Notes under the pieces: generated by a model
The model's database searches: none
Told to the model about the DNA's origin: nothing
What the model saw: only the letters and a program-made list of their open reading frames with translations
Program-made: the position numbers and the translations under genes
From: Planctomycetota bacterium
GTDB lineage: Bacteria > Planctomycetota > Phycisphaerae > FEN-1346
Assembly: GCA_026386995.1 (NCBI GenBank)
Contig: JAPLMO010000240.1
Span: 1 to 24,442 of the forward strand
Length of the DNA: 24,442 bases
Direction: 5' to 3'
Shown here: piece by piece, positions 6,162-12,989 of the stretch
How positions within the stretch are numbered: the first letter of the stretch is position 1
Layout: every line of letters starts with the position of its first letter

Positions 6162-7547
6162 GGCCAGCGATTTCAGCAGCCTTACGGCGGTCTCGACGAG
6201 CATCTCCCCGCCGCCGGGGGCGATCTGAGAGTTGACGGTCTCGTAACTGCCCTCCGCGAAGGCCTTCCGCGTCGGGACGTATTCCGGGCAATCGTTGCTC
6301 AGTTCCACGACCAGCGTCGTCGCAAACGGCGAGGCCCGCTTGACGGCCAGGCCCAGTTCAACGAAGACCTCGCCCGGCAGGCATACGACGGCCACGTCGT
6401 GGCTGAGGCGGAAGACCTGCACTTCCAGCGGCATCGTCCGGCCGCCGCGCTGTTCCAGCCCGAGGACCTTGTAGGCCGCGACCTCCTGGAGGAACGGAAT
6501 CTGCCGCAGGCCGACCTTGGCGATATCCTCGCGGGCCTTCGCGAGTTGTTCGGGCGTGTGCGTCTGGAGTGGCACTTCGAGCGTTTCGCTGCGAACGGCC
6601 AGGGCCGGGGCCGCGATCGGTTTCAGACCATCGATGCGCTCGCGTACGGTGGCAGCGATGGTGCGGCCGAGAAGAGCGGACTTCGGCCGCGCCTTTTTCG
6701 TGATGTCCACGTGGTTGACGTCGCCGCACGGCCCGGTGGCAAAGAGCAGCGTGAACCGCTCGCCGAGGCATTCGCGGAGCGTCTGCTCAATGTAATAAGG
6801 ATAGTCTGCGGCGTAGAGGGTGCCGCCGGTGGTGTCCAGGTGCAGGGCGAAGTTGGCGACGGCCGCCGCCGGCCGCGCGCCGGCCGCGTCGCGCACCAGG
6901 ATAATGCCCATCTGCGGGTCGATGGGCCCGGCCGGGCGCACGATGTCGGGGTTTAGGGGGCCGGGGTTGAAGCGGACCGAGCCGTCCTTCATGTGGAATC
7001 GGCGGTTGAAGGCCAGGCCAAGTTGCTCGGCCGTGCCGGCGGTAAGGATCGCGGGCTTGGCATCGGCGTCGGCCTGGGCGACGGCCTGGACGATTGCGGC
7101 GATCAGTTTCGCCGGGTAGTCGATGGTCTCCTGCGGGTCGCTGCCGGACTTTGCCACGGCGCGGTCGTGCAGGAACTTCCGCATCGCCCCGGCGTAGAGC
7201 GGGCCGGTGTGCGTGTGTGTGGCGGCGATGAGGATGTTGGCGTCGGGGATGCCGGTCTTTTCGCTCGCCTGCTTTCGGGCCTGGGCGCTGACCTCTCGCG
7301 TGATGCCGATGAGGTCGCAGAAGACCAGGGCGGCGCGCTGGGGGCCGTCCTTCAGGATCAGGGCCTTGGCGTGCAGGGGGTTCAGGGCGCCCGTGCTCAG
7401 GCGCTCGTAGAAGTATCCGCTCATGCGGTAGCCGACGGGGGGCGTGATGTCGGCGACCGCAACGCCAGCAACGAATTCGGCTGCCCCTGCCATGGGCACA
7501 CTCTCCAGGGTCCATACGGCCGCCATGACGGCAACGGCCGACGCCAT
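6156..7547 (-). CDS. exported neutral/alkaline ceramidase-like protein
   Basis: 463 residues if started at ATG 7547, which gives a signal peptide (MASAVAVMAAVWTLESVPMAGAAE); an in-frame TTG at 7625 would add 26 residues. Neither start has a clear Shine-Dalgarno site. The protein opens with AGVAVADITPPVGYRMSGY and carries ATHTHTGP, FALHLDTTGG and GPCGDVNHVD. These are the hallmarks of the neutral-ceramidase-type N-terminal domain, where the His residues and nearby acidic residues bind a metal ion used for amide hydrolysis. Planctomycetes have many such proteins, and most have no known substrate, so sphingolipid activity should not be assumed. It follows the last pseudopilin gene on the same strand and may share its transcript. 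Its stop codon lies in a degenerate repeat. Confidence 0.82.
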   Translation of the reverse strand: MASAVAVMAAVWTLESVPMAGAAEFVAGVAVADITPPVGYRMSGYFYERLSTGALNPLHAKALILKDGPQRAALVFCDLIGITREVSAQARKQASEKTGIPDANILIAATHTHTGPLYAGAMRKFLHDRAVAKSGSDPQETIDYPAKLIAAIVQAVAQADADAKPAILTAGTAEQLGLAFNRRFHMKDGSVRFNPGPLNPDIVRPAGPIDPQMGIILVRDAAGARPAAAVANFALHLDTTGGTLYAADYPYYIEQTLRECLGERFTLLFATGPCGDVNHVDITKKARPKSALLGRTIAATVRERIDGLKPIAAPALAVRSETLEVPLQTHTPEQLAKAREDIAKVGLRQIPFLQEVAAYKVLGLEQRGGRTMPLEVQVFRLSHDVAVVCLPGEVFVELGLAVKRASPFATTLVVELSNDCPEYVPTRKAFAEGSYETVNSQIAPGGGEMLVETAVRLLKSLAM

Positions 7548-7637
7548 TCCTATCTTCGCGCTCGCTATCAGTATCGGCAACCCCTCCAGTAGTCCGTCAA
7601 CTTTGATTGTGCGAGTGCCACGCAATTGACGCAGTGT

Positions 7638-9374
7638 TTACGGGACGACGCGCTTCCATGAGCCCGCGGTGATCTGCATTTTTTTGGCGGTGCCGAGGTC
7701 GAATCCCGGTGGCGGGTTGTTCAGCCACGTGCTGTTGTACTTGAGGTTGACCGTGCCGCTTTGCACATGGATGTCGTTGTTGGCGACGACCGTGCCTTCG
7801 ACGGCCGTCTGGTTCTGGATGATGAGGTTCGCCTTGGAGTAGATTATGCCTCGGATCGCCGACGGATAGGCGTCCATCAGGTCGGCGTCCTGAATGCCGC
7901 CGACGTAGGGGTAGGGGGTGCCGGTGGGGTTAAAGTTGGTGTTCATCGTCGTTTCGCTGAGTGCGGCGGACCCGAGGCCGATGGGAATGGCCGCGTCCGT
8001 CAGGAGCGCCGGGTAGTTGGACACCGCGGGTTCCCACGAGACCGACCCCTGGATGCTGGAGGCGGAGTTGAAGTTTTGCAGGACCAGCGTGCCGACGATG
8101 CGCGAGTCGGCGATGATGATCTTGCGGCCGCCGCCGTCGAGGACGTAGATGCCCTTCGGGTTGGTCTGCCTGCTGCCGAACGGGTTGGCGGCAGGGCTCA
8201 GCAGCGCCCGGTCCATGACGTACGTGTCGGCCGGGTAGGTGCAATCGTAGAACGTGAGCCAGTCGATATAGTAATCGGTGCTGCTGTTGAGGGTAACGGT
8301 CAGCGTTGCCTTGATCAACTGGCCGGTCCAGGTTGGCGTGATGTCGCCCTCGAGGTAATCCCACCACCAGGCGGCCAGGCCGTCGGGCTCCGTTGAGAAG
8401 GACTGCGTGCCGCTGCCGGTGCTCTGCACGATCAGCGTGGCCTGACCGGTGCAGTTCGCCTTGGGGAGGATCGGTATCCGGACGTGGTACCGGTGGCCGT
8501 TCAGCACCTTGCCGGCGTCCAGGTCCTGGGCAGCGACGGCGGCCGAGTTGGCCCTTGCGCTGACGCGCAGCGAGTAAGAGCCGTCCCACGGGTAACTGGT
8601 GACTCGGGTGAGTGTGCAGGCACCCGACGCGTACCAGGGGGCGGTGGCCGTCTCAAACGACGTGTTGACGAGGATTTCGGTCTGCCCCCACAGCCTGAGG
8701 TCGCTGAACGCGATGGGTGTGCCGTTGGCGACGTAATAACTGAGGACGGTGGCCGGGTCCGGCAGGGTGCGGGCGGTGATGCCGGCGTTGATGGCCTTGT
8801 TATAGGTGCCGCCCTTGATGTTGTTGACCGCTTGCGCGTCGGCGTAGATCTGTGCGCCGTTTATGCCGTTGGTATCGTGGTTGGCGCTGGCGATCTGGTC
8901 GCTGCTCAGCGTGGCGCCGTCGGTGACGAGGTCGTGGCCGGCGTGAATGGAGACCTCCAGGCAGTTGCCAAGCGACTGGGCCGTCTCGACCTTCACCTGC
9001 ATCCGGTAACGGGCCGCGCCCTTGACGCCGGTGCCCGTCAGGACGACAGGGTCGGAGGCGCCGCTTTGGATGTTGCTATCGACCGGGTCCGATGCTTCCA
9101 GGGAGAACGTGCCGCCGCCGATGGGCACGTTGGTCGCCCACGCGCCGTTGCCCTTGTGGGCCCGCCAGAAGGGGTCGGATCGGATCCAGTACATCCCCAT
9201 CTCCAGGGCCGACCTCGCGTACAGCCGCGCCTCGGCGGCATCGTTGACCCCGGCGCTCGCGCGGTTCTGCAACTGGATGACCATCATTGCCGAGAGGCCC
9301 AGAAGGGTCACCAGCATCGCCGCGCCGAGCACGGTGATGTAAATGCTGCCGCGAGATGGACGGTTTCTGTTCAT
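7638..9374 (-). CDS. GspK/PilX-like minor pseudopilin with CBM4/9-like insert
   Basis: 578 residues from ATG 9374, 6 bp after the preceding stop. The N-terminus (MNRNRPSRGSIYITVLGAAM, then LVTLLGLSAMMVIQL) is a short basic leader followed by a membrane helix without the usual Glu5, as in PilX/GspK proteins. Residues ~235-378 (LVNTSFETATAPWYASG ... DYYIDWLTFYDC) look like a carbohydrate-binding module of the CBM4/9 jelly-roll type, with N-TSFE at the start and a YYIDWLTFYD strand at the end. Residues ~405-550 contain short beta-turn units (IVGTLVLQNF, IIYSKANLIIQNQTAVEGTV) resembling a beta-helix. GspK/PilX proteins sit at the tip of the pseudopilus, so this could be a tip adhesin. Family knowledge supports the tip position; sugar binding is inferred. 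Confidence 0.75.
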   Translation of the reverse strand: MNRNRPSRGSIYITVLGAAMLVTLLGLSAMMVIQLQNRASAGVNDAAEARLYARSALEMGMYWIRSDPFWRAHKGNGAWATNVPIGGGTFSLEASDPVDSNIQSGASDPVVLTGTGVKGAARYRMQVKVETAQSLGNCLEVSIHAGHDLVTDGATLSSDQIASANHDTNGINGAQIYADAQAVNNIKGGTYNKAINAGITARTLPDPATVLSYYVANGTPIAFSDLRLWGQTEILVNTSFETATAPWYASGACTLTRVTSYPWDGSYSLRVSARANSAAVAAQDLDAGKVLNGHRYHVRIPILPKANCTGQATLIVQSTGSGTQSFSTEPDGLAAWWWDYLEGDITPTWTGQLIKATLTVTLNSSTDYYIDWLTFYDCTYPADTYVMDRALLSPAANPFGSRQTNPKGIYVLDGGGRKIIIADSRIVGTLVLQNFNSASSIQGSVSWEPAVSNYPALLTDAAIPIGLGSAALSETTMNTNFNPTGTPYPYVGGIQDADLMDAYPSAIRGIIYSKANLIIQNQTAVEGTVVANNDIHVQSGTVNLKYNSTWLNNPPPGFDLGTAKKMQITAGSWKRVVP

Positions 9375-9380
9375 GGCCGG

Positions 9381-10361
9381 TTACGATGTCACGGTTATCA
9401 GGAGGCGGGTGGCGTCGACGCCTCCTCGCCCGTCGCGGACCGTCAGGGTGATGGTGTATGTTCCGGCGGCCGTGTACGCGTGGCTGGCCGTCGAGCCGGT
9501 GGCCGTGGTGTTGTCGCCGAAGTTCCAGGCGTATGTCAGGGCGTCGCCGTTCGGGTCCACGGAGTTGCGGCCGTCCAGGCTGACCGCCGTGTTGACCTTG
9601 GCCGTTGATGATGCCATCGATGCAATCGCCTTGGGCGGACGGTTGCCGGTGGCGTCCTTGTACGTGGGAACGGCCTGTGCCCAGCCGGACGAGCGGAAGG
9701 CGATCATCTTGGCGACCGGCACGTCGCCGCGCTGAACGGTCACGGTGATGCGCTTCAGGTCGGTGGGCGACGTGGACGCCTGCGTCAGGTCGTTCGGGTT
9801 TGCCCACTCGACGGCCACGGAGCGTTTCCATCCGTCGAAGTCGGGCAGGGGCACACCGCTGCGCGTCTGGGGCGGAGACTCGGTCCAGCCGGCGTAATCG
9901 TCGATGTCGTCGAAGTACATGCGGCCCTTGCCGATTTCGATGCCTTCGGGACCGAAGAGCGGCAGGTCGTCGGGTTCCAGGTAATCTCCCTGGAGGATCT
10001 CGTTCATGAGTTGCGTGGCCAACTGCTCGCCGCGGGCGCGATCGGCCGTCTTCAACTGCCCGGCGCGCGACGCCCCCAGCACCGTCATCGACGCGACCAT
10101 CAGGATGCCCACGATGAGCGTGCTGATGACGGCCTCGATCAGGCTGAAGCCGGACCGGGTGCCTTGCCGGCGGGGGTTCCATGCACGCTGCGCGGTGGGC
10201 ATGTAGGGTGGGTGCTCTGCACCCACCATTTTCACGCAAGAAAAACGGCATTGGTGGGTGCAGAGCACCCACCCTACATATTGGGCAACAGGCCCCGGCG
10301 ACCCGCCGCGCAAAATGTCAGCAACCCCGGCGCGCAAAGTCGGATTGTGGCGGTGTGTCAT
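9381..10361 (-). CDS. GspI-like pseudopilin with C-terminal PKD domain and repeat-derived leader
   Basis: 326 residues. The prepilin signal RSG-FSLIEAVISTLIVGILM is typical (Gly before Phe, Glu5), with cleavage expected at residue 71. The start is ATG 10361 because it overlaps the previous stop as ATGA (10358-10361). This makes a 71-residue leader, much longer than usual, because a palindromic element (10201-10279) is translated in it. ATG 10202, at the edge of that element, would give a normal 18-residue leader but has no ribosome-binding site. After the helix comes a GspI-like globular part, then a PKD domain (~238-326: SVDPNGDALTYAWNFGDN ... AGTYTITLTVRDG). PKD domains are Ig-like spacers or binding modules in secreted proteins and are not usual in pseudopilins. 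Confidence 0.8.
   Translation of the reverse strand: MTHRHNPTLRAGVADILRGGSPGPVAQYVGWVLCTHQCRFSCVKMVGAEHPPYMPTAQRAWNPRRQGTRSGFSLIEAVISTLIVGILMVASMTVLGASRAGQLKTADRARGEQLATQLMNEILQGDYLEPDDLPLFGPEGIEIGKGRMYFDDIDDYAGWTESPPQTRSGVPLPDFDGWKRSVAVEWANPNDLTQASTSPTDLKRITVTVQRGDVPVAKMIAFRSSGWAQAVPTYKDATGNRPPKAIASMASSTAKVNTAVSLDGRNSVDPNGDALTYAWNFGDNTTATGSTASHAYTAAGTYTITLTVRDGRGGVDATRLLITVTS
10201..10279. repeat. double-hairpin element (GTAGGGTGGGTGC family) inside a prepilin leader
   Basis: Two identical inverted 28-nt arms (10201-10228, 10252-10279) with a 23-nt spacer. Each arm folds as GGTGGGTGC/GCACCCACC around a 3-nt loop (TCT, or AGA in the other arm). The element lies wholly inside the translated leader of the GspI-like gene. 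Next to it, 10301-10314 (ACCCGCCGCGCAAA) matches the inner right half of the elements at 12718 and 21683, so a second repeat fragment is also part of the leader. Confidence 0.9.
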
Positions 10362-12094
10362 GGCTGGGGCTCCAGTACGCGAATGCGCGCGTAGTCGAAC
10401 TCGGCGGTCCCGCCGCTCGCGTAGATCGACGCGAACTTGTCGGTGGTGGACACGGCGGGGGCCCCGTAGCCGTAGGTGCCGACGAAACTCCCGTTGGCCG
10501 TCACGCTGACGCTGTGCGCGGCGGTGTCAATCACGAGACGCAGATCGACGAACGCGGACGGAAGCCCAGAGGCCGTAATCAGCGATTCGAAGGTCCCGTC
10601 GCTCTTCTTCCTGGAGACGGTCAGCGTCTGGGTGCCCTCGGCCTCGAGTTTCAGCGTGGCCGTCAGGGGAACGCAGACGGTTCCGACGTGGTCGGAGTTG
10701 ATGAGGAACACGGCGGAGGCGCCCGCCGCCGCGCTTCGCATCCGCAGGTCCACGACAGTTGCGGCGGCGAAGTCGCAGGCGGGCGACGTGTCGATGGCGG
10801 CAGTCGTTGTCTGCCAAACGCCACCCGACAGGCCTGATGTGGGGAACGTGCCGCCGCCGTGGACCACCCAGTCGCCGGCCCCGTCGCCGTTGGCGTCGAG
10901 GGTCGTGGGGTTGGAGGAAAAATCGGCTTCCCAGTAGCCGAGGTAAAGCACCGGCTGGTTGAGCGTCTGGGCGATGGTCTCGGCCGTGCGGCCGACGCCC
11001 GTCACCTTCATTACGATGCGCATGGCCGTCAGGTACTGCGTGACGGCATACTGCGTCGGGCCGGGCTGCGTGACCTTGCCGTAGAGTTGGGCCCGGAGGG
11101 CGCTGGAGCCGCTGTACGACCACGTCGCGCCCGAATCGGCGCTGGTGACGAGGCCCGAACCCGAACAGCCCTGAAGGGTGGCCGCGTTGCCCGTGCCGGA
11201 GTAGTACCTGACGACCAGGCACTGGGCGTTGGTCGGGGCCACGCGGTCCATGCCGCTGAAGGGGAACTCGGTCCATGCGTAGCCGACCGGCAGCGTGCCG
11301 GCGTCCATCGACTGGCTCTGAAGCACCGTGGAGGTGGGCTTCAGGTCGGCGCCGGCGGGGCGCAGGCACACCTTTGAGAATGTGCCGGAGGAGGCCTTGC
11401 GGACCACGAACCTGACCCGCGTCGGCCGCCAGCCCATCGTCCCGCCCGGCAGGCTCGTGGCGAAGTGCTGGCCGAGCCACTGGTCGGGCTTGGCGTTGAG
11501 GTCTGAGAAGCCCGCGCCGGAGTCCTTGTTGACGAGCAGGGAATCAAACGTGTCTTCGACGCCCGTGCCGGGGTAGGCCTCGGTAATGCTCTGGATTCGT
11601 GGTACGAGGCTGAACTGCTGGACGTTCAGTATAAACGCCGCCGCCGTGCCGCCGTTGTACTGGCGCGTGAGCGGGTCGCCCGGCGTGCCCGACCACGCGT
11701 AGCGGATGCGTTCGGTAAGGCCGTCGGCGTTGCGGTCGGCCACGGTGAAGGCAACGGCGGTCTGCGAGTGCTCGGAGATGTAGACGGCGGCCTCGAGTTC
11801 CGCCACCAACTGGTCCAGGGCCATGCTCGCCTCGATCGTGCAGGCCGTCGGGTTGTTGGCGTTGGGGATCGCGCGGCTGGCCAGGACGATGGTCGAGCCA
11901 ATGGCGGCCATGAGAATAGCCACGATGACCATGGTGACGACCAGTTCGACCAGAGAGAAGGCACGAGCCATTGCGGATCGCGGATTGCGAAATGCGAATT
12001 GAAAGGACCGCGCCCGCGCAGGGCGCAAGCCTGGCCGTGGCCTTTCAATTCGCAATTCGCAATCCGCAATCCGCAATGTGTTTCTGCGGTTCAT
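10358..12094 (-). CDS. GspJ-like pseudopilin with two beta-sandwich domains and repeat-derived leader
   Basis: 578 residues from ATG 12094, which overlaps the previous stop as ATGA (12091-12094); ATG 12100 and 11971 are alternatives, the last without a ribosome-binding site. The prepilin signal is MARA-FSLVELVVTMVIVAILM (Ala at -1, Glu5), with cleavage near residue 45. The leader between the start and this motif is encoded by the 108-bp inverted repeat at 11970-12077. After a GspJ-like region come a beta-rich domain (~205-340, WRPTRVRFVVRKASSG ... YAWTEFPFSG) and a C-terminal domain (~388-575) resembling ConA/LamG jelly rolls (FVDLRLVIDTAAHSVSV ... AEFDYARIRVLEP). The latter begins with a DANGDGAGDW calcium-type loop. 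GspJ normally is a ~200-residue tip protein, so this one is greatly enlarged, probably for ligand binding. Confidence 0.78.
   Translation of the reverse strand: MNRRNTLRIADCELRIERPRPGLRPARARSFQFAFRNPRSAMARAFSLVELVVTMVIVAILMAAIGSTIVLASRAIPNANNPTACTIEASMALDQLVAELEAAVYISEHSQTAVAFTVADRNADGLTERIRYAWSGTPGDPLTRQYNGGTAAAFILNVQQFSLVPRIQSITEAYPGTGVEDTFDSLLVNKDSGAGFSDLNAKPDQWLGQHFATSLPGGTMGWRPTRVRFVVRKASSGTFSKVCLRPAGADLKPTSTVLQSQSMDAGTLPVGYAWTEFPFSGMDRVAPTNAQCLVVRYYSGTGNAATLQGCSGSGLVTSADSGATWSYSGSSALRAQLYGKVTQPGPTQYAVTQYLTAMRIVMKVTGVGRTAETIAQTLNQPVLYLGYWEADFSSNPTTLDANGDGAGDWVVHGGGTFPTSGLSGGVWQTTTAAIDTSPACDFAAATVVDLRMRSAAAGASAVFLINSDHVGTVCVPLTATLKLEAEGTQTLTVSRKKSDGTFESLITASGLPSAFVDLRLVIDTAAHSVSVTANGSFVGTYGYGAPAVSTTDKFASIYASGGTAEFDYARIRVLEPQP
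11970..12077. repeat. 108-bp inverted repeat of CAATYCG heptamers inside a prepilin leader
   Basis: Arms 11970-12006 and 12041-12077 are 37-nt inverted copies with two mismatches and a 34-nt spacer. The right arm is built from tandem heptamers (CAATTCG twice, then CAATCCG twice). The whole element is exactly 108 bp, or 36 codons, and keeps the frame of the GspJ-like gene. The encoded peptide is part of the leader removed by prepilin peptidase, so the mature protein is unchanged. Confidence 0.88.
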
Positions 12095-12549
12095 TGCCAT
12101 GCCGCCTTGCCGGAGTTGGCGTCAAGTGTGACGGTCCGCTGGAAGCCGCCAGCGAGGAGGACCACCGTTCCGCCGCAGTTCGGGACGCCGTAGCCGTCGA
12201 ACGTCACTTGCGTCGCGCCGGCGAAATCTGCGGACACGATCGTCGCCTTGTAAGGCTCGCCGCCCAGGAGCACGGTATACGTGGCGGTCGAACGCTTCAG
12301 GTCAGGCACGCCCGGCATCTGGTACTGGCTGGAGGCCACGTTGAAGACGACCGTCTGCGGGGCGCTCGTTGAGTTTGCCCGCGAGCGGGCCATGGCCAGG
12401 TCGGCTACGAGGCGATGGGCTGCCGCATCGGCGCGGTAATGCTGCTGCGCCGCGGTATAGCGCGGCACGGCCATGGCGGTCAGGACGGTGATGATGGCCA
12501 TGACCAGGATGAGTTCGATCAGCGTGAAGGCCGGTTGGCGTTTGCCCAT
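12091..12549 (-). CDS. GspH-like minor pseudopilin
   Basis: 152 residues from ATG 12549, chosen because AGGTGG lies just upstream and the prepilin signal follows at once (MGKRQPA-FTLIELILVMAI, Ala at -1, Glu5). The upstream in-frame ORF runs into palindromes and is not used. After the hydrophobic helix comes ITVLTAMAVPRYTAAQQHYRADAAAHRLVADLAMARSRA, the standard GspH pattern, and then a small beta-rich domain without extra modules. Family knowledge places GspH near the pseudopilus tip in a complex with GspI, J and K. It is the first gene of the minus-strand minor-pseudopilin operon, and its stop overlaps the next start by ATGA. Confidence 0.88.
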   Translation of the reverse strand: MGKRQPAFTLIELILVMAIITVLTAMAVPRYTAAQQHYRADAAAHRLVADLAMARSRANSTSAPQTVVFNVASSQYQMPGVPDLKRSTATYTVLLGGEPYKATIVSADFAGATQVTFDGYGVPNCGGTVVLLAGGFQRTVTLDANSGKAAWQ

Positions 12550-12605
12550 CGTGCCACCTATGCGTGATTCGGCGCTTGCTAGTAGCCTGTCAGGCCTAAA
12601 TCTGC

Positions 12606-12683
12606 GGGTGCCACGGCTGCGCAGTTTGCAGCCGTGGTCGTCGGCAGGGACGCACGGCTGCAAACTGCGCAGCCGTGGCACCC
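12606..12683. repeat. double-hairpin palindromic element (family gggtgccacggctg)
   Basis: Two identical inverted 31-nt arms (12606-12636, 12653-12683) with a 16-nt spacer. Each arm folds by itself as CACGGCTGC/GCAGCCGTG around a 7-nt loop. It lies 57 bp upstream of the GspH-like start, so it is either in that gene's leader or in its promoter region. Confidence 0.9.
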
Positions 12684-12717
12684 ACATGATAATTAAAGTT
12701 GACGCACTAATAGTACG

Positions 12718-12779
12718 ACAGCGCCACTTCCGTATTGTGCGCGGCGGGTACGGAGACCCGCCGCGCAAAGTGGCGCTGT
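12718..12779. repeat. dispersed palindromic element, copy 1 (acagcgccactt ends)
   Basis: The ends are perfect 12-bp inverted repeats (ACAGCGCCACTT at 12718-12729 and its complement at 12768-12779). Inside, TGCGCGGCGGGT (12738-12749) pairs with ACCCGCCGCGCA (12756-12767) around ACGGAG. Flanking ACTAATAGTAC and GTATTAGT extend the symmetry imperfectly. A second copy lies at 21683-21745, about 9 kb away. With terminal inverted repeats, ~62 bp and no coding capacity, it looks like a very small non-autonomous mobile element. Confidence 0.85.
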
Positions 12780-12955
12780 AGTATTAGTAATCGTCAGTAT
12801 TACAACATAGGGTCAGAGAATCCGGCGGCGGGCCGCGGCGGGGGGCGAGAAGGAGGTTTTTGCGGCGGCCGGGGCGATTATCGGACACAGAGCGGCCGCC
12901 CGGGACTGTTTTCCGCTTCGGTTAATTTTGGGGCCGCGAAGTGCCGATACATACC

Positions 12956-12970
12956 GAGCACCCACCCCTA
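12956..12970. repeat. half-arm of GTAGGGTGGGTGC family
   Basis: GAGCACCCACCCCTA matches the end of the right arm at 10264-10276 with one inserted C. It lies 19 bp before the kinase start codon, immediately upstream of its GAGG ribosome-binding site (12979-12982). Confidence 0.55.
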
Positions 12971-12989
12971 AGTGTACCGAGGATAATCC

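Larger units (their letters stand above)
12550..12989. promoter_or_regulatory. 440-bp divergent intergenic region of the pilus cluster
   Basis: This region separates the minus-strand minor-pseudopilin operon from the plus-strand kinase/pilus operon and should hold both promoters. It contains a double-hairpin element (12606-12683), a second palindromic element (12718-12779) and a half-arm of the GTAGGGTGGGTGC family (12956-12970). A weak TTAATT (12922) to GATACA (12946) pair with 18-bp spacing precedes the kinase gene, but it is not convincing. No coding sequence is supported here. Confidence 0.55.

Noticed and set aside
8484..9608. 374-residue plus-strand frame opposite the GspK/PilX-like gene
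   Set aside because: Shadow frame rich in Val/Gly/Arg with no domain; the minus-strand gene is well supported by pseudopilin features.
10181..10837. 218-residue plus-strand frame across the prepilin leader
   Set aside because: It crosses a palindromic element and the antisense of the GspJ-like gene; no start site or domain.
12091..12768. Extended 225-residue form of the GspH-like protein
   Set aside because: The extra N-terminal residues are translated palindromic repeats with no ribosome-binding site; ATG 12549 has AGGTGG and gives a normal short leader. Unlike GspI and GspJ, no upstream ATGA overlap supports a longer form.
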